Shown here: piece after piece, positions 45,190 through 56,743 of the stretch
Numbering within the stretch: position 1 is the first letter of the stretch
Layout of the letters: the number at the start of each line of letters is the position of its first letter
Assembly: GCF_042100115.1 (NCBI RefSeq)
Contig: NC_091272.1
Span: 2,108,001 to 2,172,000 of the forward strand
Length of the DNA stretch: 64,000 nucleotides
DNA from: Alternaria dauci
Lineage: Eukaryota > Ascomycota > Dothideomycetes > Pleosporales > Pleosporaceae
Reading direction: 5' to 3'
Translations under genes and position numbers: made by a program
Notes under the pieces: model-generated
What the model saw: the letters and a program-made list of their open reading frames with translations, nothing else
Told to the model about the DNA's origin: nothing
Database searches by the model: none

Positions 45190-46223
45190 ATGTCAAAACC
45201 TCATATTGAGCACGAGGAGCCCGTTCAGGATGGCCTCTCTCGAACACTCAAGGACCTGTTCGCAGGGGCAGTGGGAGGAGTCGCACAGGTACTTCTACAA
45301 CTGTGTCTGTTACCAGCCCAAACTGAACCTCGTTTTCTAGGTACTCATAGGTCAACCTTTTGACATTGTGAAAGTCAGGTAAGTTGTGACTGTACTGAAT
45401 GTATGTGAGACATACACTGACTTCGTATCTTCACATCTGCAGGCTACAAACAACATCACAATACTCTGGTGCCCTGGACGCCGCGACCAAGATCTACCAA
45501 AACGAGGGGGCACTCGCTTTCTACAAGGGTACGCTGACACCACTCATCGGAATCGGAGCTTGTGTATCTGTTCAGTTTGGGGGCTTCCATTATGCGCGAC
45601 GTGCCTTTGAAGCTAGCAATGAGGCAAAGACCGGAAAAGGCCAACTCTCGTACTCACAGTATTACGCCGCTGGTGCTTTCGCCGGTGTCGCCAACACCGT
45701 TCTGTCTAGTCCTATCGAGCACATCCGCATAAGACTGCAAACACAGCCGCACGGCGCGAACCGCCTCTATGCCGGCCCAATCGACTGTGTGCGCAAGCTC
45801 ACTGCACACCAAGGCATCCTCGGCGGCGTTTACCGCGGCACAGCTGTGACATTCATGCGCGAAGCCCAAGCTTACGGCTGCTGGTTTACTGCATTCGAGT
45901 ACATGATGAATGCGGATGCTGCGCGCAACAACATTGACCGATCAGAAATCCCAACTCTAAAGGTTGCCGCTTATGGTGGACTCGCTGGTGAGGTGCTTTG
46001 GATAAGCAGTTATCCGTTCGATGTGGTCAAGAGCAAGATGCAGAGTGATGCGTTTGGCAAGGAGCAAAAGTACAAGAGTATGAGGGACTGCTTCGCGAAG
46101 ACATATAGGGGAGAGGGTCTGGGTGGCTTCTGGAGGGGTATTGGACCGACTCTGTTGAGGGCTATGCCGGTGTCTGCGGGTACCTTTGCTACGGTCGAGG
46201 TTACGATGCGATTCATTAGCTAA
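45190..46223 (+). CDS. Mitochondrial carrier, Ymc1-like, 305 aa
   Basis: Three exons: 45190-45288, 45341-45378 and 45443-46223. The second exon is only 38 nt and encodes VLIGQPFDIVKVR, the first carrier signature (P-x-D-x-x-K-x-R). The second and third repeats carry SPIEHIRIRLQ and YPFDVVKSKMQ. The stretch FYKGTLTPLIGIGACVSVQFGGFHYA is very similar to the yeast Ymc1/Ymc2 carriers of the inner mitochondrial membrane. The substrate cannot be read from the sequence. The ~305 aa length is standard. The second intron (45379-45442) carries the repeated core shared with introns of two other genes. Confidence 0.92.
45401..45429 (+). repeat. Introner-like core in carrier intron 2
   Basis: Contains GAGACATACACTGACTTC inside the 64-bp intron 45379-45442. 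CTGAC is placed as the branch site, 16-20 nt before the acceptor. GTATGT-GAG-ACATAC forms a perfect 6-bp hairpin. Confidence 0.75.
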
Positions 46224-47354
46224 GGACGGACACGAGTTCGCACCGAGTTCGGCAGATTCGCGATGCCGGAGCTCTGTACGATAAGCCAGCCCTACACGAA
46301 TATATCTGATCAAGGCACAGTGCGGTTTTGAAGGATGCCTTGGATGATCTATCGTAGATGCACATGGAGAGCACGATCCGAAGAGGGTCTGCAGCATATA
46401 CTGTTGGTAGAGCGGCCGATATACATGTGCGACGCAATTGACTTCGTACTGCTCTAACAATGACTAGTTATACGGAGTGATACGACAGCAAGTGTGTCTC
46501 AGCTTGTATCGTTCTTGCTTCGCAGAATGTTGCATGGCATTGCACCCAACAAGCCTAGAGGCTATCTTGTTTTACCACTCACTCAGCCAGCCTCGGGATA
46601 CTTTCCTTTCCCTTAGCATTTTCCATCCTTCGTAGCGCTATCCAAAGCCATGCTGACCACCCGCAGCAGAATCTCGTATTCCAGACGCGGCACGCTTTCG
46701 GCTGCAGTTTCGCTCCTTCTTGTGCATTACGCCGGGTACCAACATACCCTTGTCCCCAACGTTGCCGTGCCGCCTCCCCCGAAGCTCACGCCACATCTGC
46801 AAGCCACACGAGATGAGCACAGCGTGAATGGATTACTCTCGAAATTGCACAACCATTTTGTATTGGCACGGCCGGGGCCCCCGGGAGTAGTGCTCTATAT
46901 GCCGCAGTGCCGCTGCGAACATGTGGATTTTCCTCTTGGACCAACAGCCGCGCCGAACTATAACTGCTCTCAGTCCAAATCGTTCGTAAAAGAAGGTGTC
47001 TCGAGTCTTGACGTACATGAAATTGAGTCCCAGAAACCTGGTTCAGGCATCAGGACATTACCGAGGAACTCCCGATTAGGTTGAGAACACTACCTTGCGG
47101 CGCAGCCCGCACTGCCCATCAAACGTTACGCAAGGGTTTACCATTTTGAGCTAGAGATGCAACTCATCCGAAATCATGGGGAATTTCCCTGTGATATCAA
47201 TACTTGTGATGTCTACCCACACGCTGCGTGTCTGCTTTCCTCAATTTGCTGCTCTACATCCATATCGGCCCCTTGTCAATCATCCCTCACACCGTAGAAG
47301 GGAAGCACCTACGAGACAAACCACGATTACGATCGCTCAGAAAACAAGTACAAA
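46224..47354. other. Intergenic, 1.1 kb, with a weak frame
   Basis: An ATG-started frame at 46650-47084 (144 codons; MLTTRSRISYSRRGTLSAAVSLLLVHYAG...) has an N-terminus that could be a targeting or membrane segment. The rest looks like untranslated DNA. I do not call it a gene. Confidence 0.4.
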
Positions 47355-47726
47355 ATGGGGTTTGGCACCACACTGAAGAAATTGAAGTCGACCTTCAGCC
47401 CCGCAAAACCGTCTACTCCATCCAATCAATCCTCGAAACACACACGATCTGAAGAAGACCTCGTTTCTATGCAATTACCACTACCACGGTACAATATGCA
47501 GCCACATGCACATTCCGAAGCGGCACTCCATCGATCAACAAGCCAGATCGTGTGTCACTCACCGTTGGACAAGAGAAATCGCGCTGGAAAACGAAAGAGT
47601 CGAATGAGCAAGGATGATCAAAATGAAAGAGGGGTTGGCGAGGATAAGAGGAGGTATACGACTACTACGAGAGTACTGTTCTCATCCACACAATTTGATA
47701 CGGTGGATGTGAAGAAACCTACATGA
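47355..47726 (+). CDS. Small hypothetical protein, 123 aa
   Basis: Single frame with a favourable start (ACAAAATGGGG). The product is basic and Ser/Thr/Lys-rich (MGFGTTLKKLKSTFSPAKPSTPS..., KRNRAGKRKSRMSKDDQNERG) and probably disordered. No family is recognised. The N-terminal MGFGTTLKKLKSTF could be an amphipathic, lipid-facing helix; a Gly at position 2 also permits myristoylation, but this is speculation. It could be a chance frame. Confidence 0.35.
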   Translation: MGFGTTLKKLKSTFSPAKPSTPSNQSSKHTRSEEDLVSMQLPLPRYNMQPHAHSEAALHRSTSQIVCHSPLDKRNRAGKRKSRMSKDDQNERGVGEDKRRYTTTTRVLFSSTQFDTVDVKKPT

Positions 47727-48335
47727 TGGGTGCCAATGAGTATGTTGGTGAGCTGCCAGTGGCTTGTGTTCAGAAAATAACTCAGAACAACAGATGAGAA
47801 GAACGGATCAAGATTGACGGCGTCATCTTTGGAAACTAGGTCGGTATGAAGCACTACATTCGCGTGGACATGAAATGCGCCAGTAGCAGAAGGACACGGT
47901 GGATATGTTCACAAGGCGCTGACACACCTCTCTCGGGCGTCTTTATCCACTCGCAACATTCTCTTCCATTTCTCTATTCTACAAACATCATTTGTTGTAT
48001 TCTTTGGAGACCAATAAGGAGTTCCTAGCATTTCCGGAGTATGAGGCATGCACTTTTGTTGAGGCTTTGGACCATGATGACCACGATATCATGGATGATG
48101 GAAAAACTCTCGACTCCCCTTGTAGTCGACCAAGGAGCGCAATACATTCTTGCATTAGTATGTAATCAGTTTATCTTTTCGGAGACCACGCTATCCTAAG
48201 GGGCATAGCTGTTTTATTGTTTATTGTTACAGGCTATCTCAAAGCCACTTAGTGCAGTCACTCGCTTCAATGAGCAGCTAGAGTAGACATAGGCGAATAA
48301 CCCTTTGACAACTTGATCTGGCCATGACGTAAAAT
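47727..48335. other. Intergenic, 609 bp
   Basis: Lies before the 3' end of the MFS permease gene. No supported feature. Confidence 0.5.
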
Positions 48336-49755
48336 TTACAGCCACCCCACCCTCCTCCCAATAATACTCACGCCTCCGAGCGCAGCACTGATTCCCGTCC
48401 AAACCACCAAACTGCCATATGGCGTCCCATATAAGCCATGATCCCCAATATTACCCGTCTTCATCAGCGCTTCACTGACCGGCCCACTCACGACATTACC
48501 GATGCCCCTACCCATCGACAAGAACGAGAAGACCATAGAACTCTCCATCTGACCCGTGTTCATCTGAACTGTCCGCATGATGCCAGGCCAGGTGTTGGTG
48601 AAGCTGCCCGCGAAGAGACCATACATGAAGCAGAAGATAAGCAGCGGCGGTAGTGAGGTGCTGAAACCCCAAATCAAGAAGACGGAGAGCATAGCGCCGA
48701 TGGTGGAGATGAGAATGGCGGTGGTGACATGCGTACGGTCGACAATACTTCCCATACTGATAGACCCTATGACGGCAGCCATATTTATGAGAATGATAGG
48801 TAGAGCAGAGACTGCGCTGTTGAAACCGAGAGCTTTTGTATATGTAGGAAGATAGATGGAAGGGATAAAGAAGCCCAGTCCTTGCATAATATTCCCAATT
48901 TGCAGGACCCAGAAAGACCTGTTCGTCAGAAAAGTGAAGGTAATGCGAGACCTATTAGTTGCTGGGACGGGAAGCCGTGGTTTCAGAAAGAAGGTGAGCG
49001 GCAAGCCGACGATAAAAAGCACGATCGTCCATATGCGTAGCGCTGTGCGGAAACCGTAGCTGTTGAGTAGAAGCTGCAGCAAGAGCGGAACGACGATCCC
49101 TCCAAGCCCTGTGCCTGCCCACATGATGCCGAATGCGAGACCCTTGCGTCTTATAAACCACTCATCCAGGAAAGTGACGACAGGGCTATATGCGACGGCA
49201 CCACCGATGCCATAAAGGATTCCTTGGGTGACGATAAGTTGTGGTACGGTCGTACAAAGTGAGCTCAGTCCAAGCGAAAGACACATGATAAGTAAGCCTG
49301 CAACCATTGCCTTCCTCTTATGTTGCGGCCAACGTATGAGCGATCCGAATGTGAACGGTGCGACCATATAAAGTATGCCCATCGCGGAAGTTCCGATAGC
49401 GGGGATGCCAGACGCGCCCGAGAAGGGTAGCGATGAGCTGTAGTACTCTTGGAAGATACCGTATGACCATGGAAAACCTGAGATTATGTTAGCAAAGTGT
49501 CCAAGCATGCCTAATAGCGTGGCGAGATGATAAGCATGGCTTATGAAGTGTGTAGCGCTTACCCCACACCATCATCTCTATCACAAATGCAGCGGCAAGG
49601 AACAACCAAGCGTCCTTTCCTCCGTCAGTTGGTGGTAGTGTTATCTCGTTTTCAGGCTCATCGGTCCATCTTGAGTTTGTTTCCAGCTCGAAACGCGATT
49701 GGTTGTCGGGTGTGGTGCTCAAGCTCACAAGCGCTGATTGGGACCTAGTCGCCAT
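48336..49755 (-). CDS. MFS monocarboxylate-type permease, 444 aa
   Basis: Two exons: 49755-49563 and 49477-48336, with an 85-bp intron (GTAAGC, branch GCTAAC, CTCAG). The spliced junction gives EMMVWGFPWSYGIFQEYY, which is the family's first membrane segment. A shorter intron ending at 49509 would insert about ten unexpected residues and is less likely. About twelve membrane segments follow, with the loop RKGLAFGIMWAGTGLGGIVVP typical of the monocarboxylate transporter-like (MCH) group of the major facilitator superfamily. The hydrophilic N-terminus (about 45 residues) is cytosolic. Substrate unknown; plasma membrane location inferred. Confidence 0.9.
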
Positions 49756-50501
49756 GTTGTGTGTCGGATAGAGCGTCCAAAGATTTCTTTAATTCTGGAG
49801 AGACTGATTGCAAATGAACTGAATCATATGTCGGAAATCCCGCGTCTGTCATATGATCTCAACATAAAAGACATGACAAGTGCTCGATAGGAGTTTCGCC
49901 GGATGAAACCCTACTCCACCACAGAAGAAAGCTGCCCAGGTGAGTTGTCAGGCTCTAATCCAGGAAGAGAAACTCAATCCATCATCGAGAGCGGGGTATG
50001 ATTGATTGGTAGGTATGTCATGATGAAGCACTCTCGCGTGGTACTACCTAGGTAGTTAAATGCCGCTATCTGTCGGAATGAGCTTGGGAACGTGAGTATT
50101 CCGAAATGCGTCGGAGCAATGTACATCGGACTGGAATAATTTGCCGATATCGCTGCGCACACGCACCTAGCACTACTTGAGAACACATCTTTTTGATGGT
50201 AAAAGGTCTGACATACGATGTAGAGATACTTTTGGCATAAGGAAGATGGCATTCCCGTGCTGATTTGTAAGTCGCGCGCTAGCCATTTCTTGGTTGTCGC
50301 TCCCGCTGGAGGCAGGATAGCTTCGCACGTAAGCCACGCTATGCAAGGGAAAACCCAAACACCCTACTAGGCAACTACAGGGGACTAATTAATCTTTCTT
50401 TGTAGAGCGATACTCTACCTAGACGACTACAGGGGTGGCGTTCGATTTTTCCCTTGCATGGCATGAGCGGAGAACATCCTCCTCAACTCGATCGCACTAT
50501 C
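49756..50501. other. Intergenic, 746 bp
   Basis: Promoter of the MFS gene and 3' region of the UNC93-like gene. Short frames only. Confidence 0.5.
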
Positions 50502-52356
50502 CTATGCCTTTTCGGGCTCATCTAGTAAATAGCCCTCTCTTCTACCCAATACATCCTCAATGGTCTCATCTGTAAATCTCAAGTCTTCCTCGAGTGGCAC
50601 TGTGTCTTTTATCTTTAGAAGCATAACAGGTAGGGCGATAACCAAGCTTCCGGCCAACAACACCCAGGTGGACAGGAAGATATCCATGTAAGGCCTCTTG
50701 TAGCCGTCTATACGGAACACTACAGCCGCACCTGCTGATTGGATACCTTTGTAGAAGCCCGCGAAGTTGGCAAGCTTGCGGCTGTTGTTGGAGATGGCAC
50801 CCATGAACCTAGGAAAAGTTAACACAAAAAGGGACCGTCAGGTGAGCCAATTACCAGTAAACACATGTTTGCCAGGCTGCATCGTAAAAGCCGTAGCTCA
50901 TGTATAGAACCATTGGGCCACCATATCCACTATCGGTCCAGTCGTAGAGGTGGCTTTTATCATCGCGACGATACTGTCGTTGGAAGACATACCCTCCGCC
51001 CCAGACAGCAAAGGTCAGACTGAACATAACCACCCAGGCAATTTTGGCCCGGGTAGTCCTTCTGATATTCGGAAAGTCTAGCGCGAATCCGAATACAGCG
51101 GCTCCAAAAATCTGCGATATCCAATCTGAAGATCCGTATACGAAGTCAGTATATGTCTCATGTGTAGATATTGCTGGGATTTTACTAACACAGCGTGTTA
51201 TTCAGAGCGCGAGTCCGCACGTTAAACCGTGCATAATTGACGTCATTGAACTGGTATGTATAAAACCAATTCGAAGCAAAGAACATTGGAAAGAGGAGGA
51301 TGATATATGGATCCGTACTGAGAGTCTCCCAGAGGCCGAAGATCTCGGATTGCCAAGTTGGATTCTTCATCATGATGATGCGAGAGCCATCGCGGCGTAT
51401 GACGTGCTTGGCATCGATGAGTGTCCAGGAGAGGCACGCGCCGAAGAAGGTGAGAACTATAAAACCGATATATGTACCGTCCGTAACTGCTGCTGTAGTT
51501 CCGTCGCGGGTGTTGAAGTTGAGCGCCAGTTGCACCTGGTATATGAGTCAGTACCTAGGTATCCGTTGCCTACACGCCACAACCGCCACGATAGCCAATG
51601 ACCACATATGTGTCCACAACCATGATTCTCTTGTTGCCTACACGGTATTCCGGGAATTTACTTACCAATCCGCCTATAACAGCCTACAGATACGAGGTCA
51701 GTGTATGTCTCATATGCATTCCGCACAAAAAGTTGCGACTTACTCCCATGTTGAAAATGATCCAGAACCAGGAGATATACCGGCCCTTCATCTTTTCACT
51801 TGGGTACGCAAGAATGATAGCGCCCTGAGCTGACCATAAAACACCAGCGCAACATCCCAGCAGGAAACCGGAGAAAACCACGTAGCCCAAGTTCTGAGTC
51901 TTGTTGAAACAAAGCAGTGCACTGACGTAGATGCAGTACCCCAAGCCGCCGAAGGAGAGCGCAATTCGAATGCCGAGGACGTTCGTGATAGTACCGGCGA
52001 AAAACCCGACGACGGCGAAGGTAGCATAAAGCGTAGTGTTAGCAGCATTGCTGGCATGAGCATCATCGTCAAGACCTGCTGCGCCTATCCCGTTGACGGC
52101 ATTGAACATGCCTGCATAGTGTCAGCAGCTTCTTCATTAATTGGATGATGCGATAGATCTTACCAGGACACAGGAAGCACACAAACGAAACCAGTATCAA
52201 CTGTGATTCTGGCGATGCATAGTATGGAAGTTTAATGGGTCCGATTCTCAGGCTTCTGTACTTCCATCCCCGTCGTCTTTCAAAACTTCCTTGATCATCA
52301 TCACGAACTGGCGCTCTCGGGTTCGCCCATATGCTTTGGTTGGGTCCAGCCATCAA
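50502..52356 (-). CDS. UNC93-like (DUF895) membrane protein, 500 aa
   Basis: Six exons: 52356-52164, 52111-51744, 51683-51666, 51535-51190, 51125-50855 and 50808-50502. Frame continuity is perfect across all junctions. Landmarks: FVCFLCPGMFNAVNGIGAAG, LGYCIYVSALL, GVLWSAQGAIILAYP, ISWFWIIFNMGAVIGGL, GTYIGFIVLTFFGACLSW, RTRALNNTLYWISQIFGA and ISNNSRKLANFAGFYKGIQSAG. These mark the fungal UNC93-like permease family (MFS fold, about 11-12 membrane segments); the function is not established. The third exon is only 18 nt (AVIGGL). Introns 2 (51743-51684) and 4 (51189-51126) carry the repeated introner-like core; intron 3 is long for this genome (130 bp). Confidence 0.9.
51136..51165 (-). repeat. 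Introner-like core in UNC93-like intron 4
   Basis: On the coding strand reads GAGACATATACTGACTTC inside intron 51189-51126 (64 bp). Confidence 0.75.
51689..51717 (-). repeat. Introner-like core in UNC93-like intron 2
   Basis: On the coding strand reads GAGACATACACTGACCTC inside intron 51743-51684 (60 bp), just upstream of the 18-nt exon. Confidence 0.75.
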
Positions 52357-53609
52357 GGCTGATGTAAGCGGTAGTTCGTCTTGTAAGACTGGAACCTTGT
52401 GTTCATGCGGTTGATTGATGCAATAGGGTTATGAATGCTGTTGACGAAAGGACACGATGATCAAGTTCCAGGAAGAGGGTAAGGGATGAACAAACAAAAG
52501 AAGGGTTTCAGATGTTGTGTAGGGTGCCTTGTACACCGTTTTGCAACCCGGTTTTGTTTGGTCTCGTACGTTGGGGGCCAGGCTGCCTAGGTCATTAGTC
52601 AACGTACATACACGCTTTTGTGTTCTTTGGTGAAGGAAATGATTGGCGCAATGCATGATTGTCGTAGCATAGGCTTGCTATGTTTAGATCAAACGGCTGT
52701 GTTACTAGGCACTGCCTTCCTTCGTGGACCTAAACTTGGTGGAGAATACCTCTTCGAGATTGGTATCGTTATAATCGTTGAGGTTTTCTTATCTTACTAT
52801 CCATGTTTGGATCAGTTCACTGCTGGTTCTTGGGCTCGAACCAGTTACACGACTAGGACTGAACAAGAATTCCATCCTGAATAGCTCGATCGTTGCGTGT
52901 CGGTAAGCTTGCCTCGTTCCGGTGGGGAATCACCCCCCTCGCATAAGTTTGTGGCGCCCCCCATCCTTGGTAAATAGGCACAACTCGCCCCTGTGGACGC
53001 GACTCTGGTGCGCCATAGAGATAACGGTAAAATGTGTAAATACTCACTGGGGGCCATGGAACGCCATTTGCGCAGTTAGCTAGGAGACTGGTTTATTTGC
53101 GGTCGGGTGTGGAAGCCTAGATCGTGATAACTTTTGGCCCCATCTTCTTGCTGACTTACAGCCACACTATTCTTTACATGTGCACAAAGCTTTCCGTATG
53201 ATGTTTGTAATAGGTCGGCGTCTCATGGCGCACCTCGACCAGTACGTGCAGCCATTTCCGCCCCTGGCTAAAGGATTCGCATGATTAACCATCGACGTGA
53301 ATACGCAAGGATAATGTGACACCATTGATTTCACTGAATCCGATCATATGGGCCATCGATATACCTTTCGTATTTCTACTGGACAAAGCAGTTCCACATT
53401 GGCGTACCTAGTTGTACTCGAAGTTCAATGTAGTTTTCTTGGTCATACCCACCATATGACACATGTCCTTGTGGCGCAAGCCATTGCCTGCATGGTTATC
53501 AGCGCCCAATGCCAGATTCGTTGCACTGCCTTGTGTGAGTTTCCGCAGCCGACAGTGCACTTCATCCTGCGAGTCACACTCATCGCAGTGCCCACGTCGA
53601 TTGCTAGCG
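52357..53609. other. Divergent intergenic, 1.25 kb
   Basis: Between the starts of the UNC93-like gene (-) and the ankyrin gene (+), so it holds both promoters. A partial tRNA-like T-arm near 52830 was examined and rejected. Frames at 53348-53773 are out of frame with the gene and not supported. Confidence 0.5.
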
Positions 53610-56339
53610 ATGGCGACAGTTGCGTCCGCACCTGTAGATGCAGCCTCTGCTGTTATCGCTTTGAACAAAGCGGCTTGGAGATTATCAGTATCCCTTTCCG
53701 AACTCAACAAGGACGCAAACCCCGGCAATGCATCCCTCAAAGATCTCATGAGTGCAGTCAAATCGCTCGGTAACGAGTGTTACCAGATTCACCTCAAGTT
53801 AGTAGAAGTCGCAAGCAAGACGAAGACAGGGTCTCTTCCCGCCCACGATGGCGACGGCAGAATGTGGGCTTGTCTTACTACTCAGGTGGAAGACGCGAGC
53901 CAGACAGTGCAGGGCCTGGAGTCGTTTGTCAAAAGCGTCAGGATGGAGGAAGCAAATGAGGCCAGTCTAGTCTTCCAGCCGCATCGCCTGGTGCAGATAA
54001 ACAAGAGTAAGGATCAAATCGGGGAGATGGTAGCGAATGTACGCAGACATAGTGACAACCTGAGAACTACATTACGACTGGTTCACACGTAAGTTGTTCT
54101 TATCCCAATGAGTATCCGCTAGATGCTGAATCTATTACAGTGTACTCGCCCATCTTGTACCTGTCCGTCCCGATCAACTGCCTGTACATGACGTTGTGGA
54201 GCTACAAAACGTGGTCAACAAACTGCAACACTCATCTCGTATCGGTCCTGCCTGGCGATATTCTCACACAGAAGCCACGTTGATGCAGTATGCGCAGGAA
54301 GTCATCGTTAGAGAGATGAATATTGCCGGGCGAAGTCCAGCTGCCAACCCGATCGCCCAGACTTCACATGTGGAAGATGACGATAATCGGGTCCCACAGT
54401 GGATGGAGTCTATAAGAACGATACGAGAAGATCAGCAGGAATCGAGGACCTCTTTCGTAGCCCCTGCCATCTCTTCAAAGAGCCCTGGAAGAACGCATAG
54501 TGTTACGAGAAATCTGTCACCGGTCCAAGATATGCAACAACGTGAGGCGTCCGATTCGGATGATGATCTGGATACCGACTTCGCAAAAGCAGCATTGAGC
54601 ACCGGTTCTCAAGCGTTCGATTCCGGTCTATGGGTGAGGAATGTCCCTGTACGAACTGCATGTGAGACATACGCTGACTTCCTACACGCACCTCTTAGGA
54701 AGAAGCGGACTCTCTGCTCCAAGAAGCCCTGAGAATACTGCTGCTGCTGCAAAAGCGAAAGCAGGCATTCTGTGACGTTTTCAGTCTGCACTACAAACTG
54801 GCAGTCTGTGCGTACTACGTCCAGGGACCTGCGGATGCCGAAAAGGCTTTGATCGGATTCGTTGAGCTACCAGCGGACTCGGATAAAAAACGTGAATGGG
54901 TTCACAACACCACCCACTTGTTAGCTCTGCTGTACGTCCGCATGAATCGTCTCGATCACGCACGAATCGAATGCGAAAAGGCCTTACAAGCACGGCGACG
55001 ACTGCAGGGAAAACAAAGTGCCGCCTCTTTAGAATCGATGGCGCTCATGGCACACATCTATGTATTGCTTAACAACCGCGCGCTTGCAAAATTGTGCCTT
55101 GCCATGATACCAGATGCCAGTCGGGAGGCCGTGTTGAGAGTGGTCGAAGAATCGCTTGGAAAAGATATAGAGCACCTTGATTTCGCCTCGCTGCTATCAC
55201 GCGTAAGACCTGTCGAGGTCGAGGCCGATACAATGGTAGAGAAAGCTCACAGCAGACTCTCTATAACAACCTCTGAGGCGTCCCTGGATCACAATGGAAG
55301 CGACTCAGCATCTGTGATGGTCAAATCACATGTTGCTGACACTTGGCAGACACCTCGAAGTTTTGCTTCCGAGAACGTTACCTTGGTAGATTCAAGTCCT
55401 ACCATAAAGAGATCACACCACTCTGTATTGGGGCAGACAGAGCAGAAACCTTCGAGACATGGAAGCCAAGTACGAAATTACTCTCCCAGCGTAAGGAAAG
55501 CAGACGTAGAGGTTGCGAGCTCGCACAAATCCAGGAACGAGGAAACACCCAAGGCAAAGCCGCCCTCCCGTAAAGAGATACTCAATAAAGTTGGCTGTCA
55601 ACCCCGAGACCGGAGTGAGGAGGCTGTCTGCGATGGGGACCACGGAGCTCTGATGACTGCACTAAACAAAAAGAAGGGGTTCTGGCGGTCGAATCTGCGT
55701 AAGCGTGGCCGCCCAGAGCGGGTGACAGCACTGCACTTTGCCGCACTATTTGGTGAACTTGATATGGCGCGAGCCCTGATACACGCAGGTTTCAGCGTCA
55801 ACGAAGTCCCTTTCGGCTATTCAACGACTCTGACGCCCCTGAACTTCGCCATCGGCGCCCGGCAGGTGGCCATGGTCGACTTGCTCACTGCGAATGGTGC
55901 GGTACCGGCTGCACCAGACACATGGTCAACATTGGCAGGGCAGCTGATGAGCCGGTCATGGCTGATGAAAACAATGTCCGAGGCTGAAAAGCCTATGGTC
56001 CCAAAACGCATAACCGAGACTATGAGTGTCTTGCTTCACCGCGGATGGGATATCAATGCCCCGATAGCGGCATCCGGAGAGACTGTTTTGCACCAAGCGG
56101 TATGTTTTTGGACTGGAGCATACAAGTGGGATTTAAGTCTTCGCGCTGTGGTAACTTCATTCCTATGCGAGAGAGGGGCAAATCCATTTCAGGCGAACTC
56201 AGAAGGCAAGACCCCTTATGACATTGCGTCCGCCTCCGAACATCGGGACCTTATGGTGATTATCGAAGACCATTCCAGGCAGAAGAGGCTCTTGGGCACA
56301 CCGGCGATGCCAGTTGAACTGCCCGGTCAATTCCAGTGA
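53610..56339 (+). CDS. Ankyrin-repeat protein with fungal N-terminal and TPR-like domains, 870 aa
   Basis: Three exons: 53610-54088, 54141-54633 and 54699-56339. The start MATVASAPVDAASAVIALNKAA fits the 'fungal N-terminal domain' that often opens NLR-like (STAND) proteins; an upstream ATG at 53463 gives an atypical Cys/Arg-rich extension. Helical repeats (EEADSLLQEALRILLLLQKRK, then HLLALLYVRMNRLDHARIECEKAL) look TPR-like. After a Ser-rich linker come about four ankyrin repeats (ALHFAALFGELDMARALIHAGFSVN, LTPLNFAIGARQVAMVDLLTANGA, ETVLHQAVCFW, GKTPYDIASASEH). No P-loop or NB-ARC/NACHT domain is visible, so it is not a complete NLR; scaffolding or regulation is likely. Intron 2 (54634-54698) carries the introner-like core. 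Confidence 0.85.
54658..54685 (+). repeat. Introner-like core in ankyrin gene intron 2
   Basis: Contains GAGACATACGCTGACTTC inside intron 54634-54698 (65 bp). The match to the carrier intron extends upstream (CTGTAC...). Confidence 0.75.
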
Positions 56340-56743
56340 CATGGCTGATGCGGTTCTGAGTTGAGTTGCCTGGAGTACACCGGCTTGCACAAGCCGCTGA
56401 ATTCAGCGGAACAGATGGCCTGGAACAGATGAAACCTGAGTTGACGAGCGTCATAAAGCCTTCTTGGAAGTGACAAGCATCAGGGATAGAGATGGCCGGC
56501 ATGTAATGATGAAATCGGTCTGTAGCTCATAGACGCGCTACAAGCGTGAACGCATGTCCTCGTGAATTCGCCTATGTACTTGGACGACAATAGGAAAGGC
56601 TTCTACAAAGGCAAGTGTACCTTTGAATAGATATGTAATGTGTTTGCAAGGCGTATACAACAGGTCCACTAGAAGAATTAACTGCGAAAGCCTCCCAGTT
56701 GGCTGGTGGTAGTAACAAAGAGTAAGGAGAACCGGCCGTTTTC
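56340..56743. other. Convergent intergenic, 404 bp
   Basis: 3' ends of the ankyrin gene and the F-box-like gene. Nothing recognised. Confidence 0.55.

Noticed and set aside
46650..47084. 144-codon ATG frame with a possible N-terminal targeting segment
   Set aside because: No family, no conserved blocks and no plausible splicing continuation; evidence is too weak for a gene call.
49478..49508. Alternative start (MLGHFANIIS...) for the MFS permease
   Set aside because: These bases are better read as the 3' end of an intron with branch GCTAAC and acceptor CTCAG; splicing restores the conserved VWGFPWSYGIF segment.
52825..52870. tRNA-like T-arm (GGTTCGAGCCC on the minus strand)
   Set aside because: The T-stem does not pair over five bases and no matching D-arm, anticodon stem or acceptor stem could be drawn.
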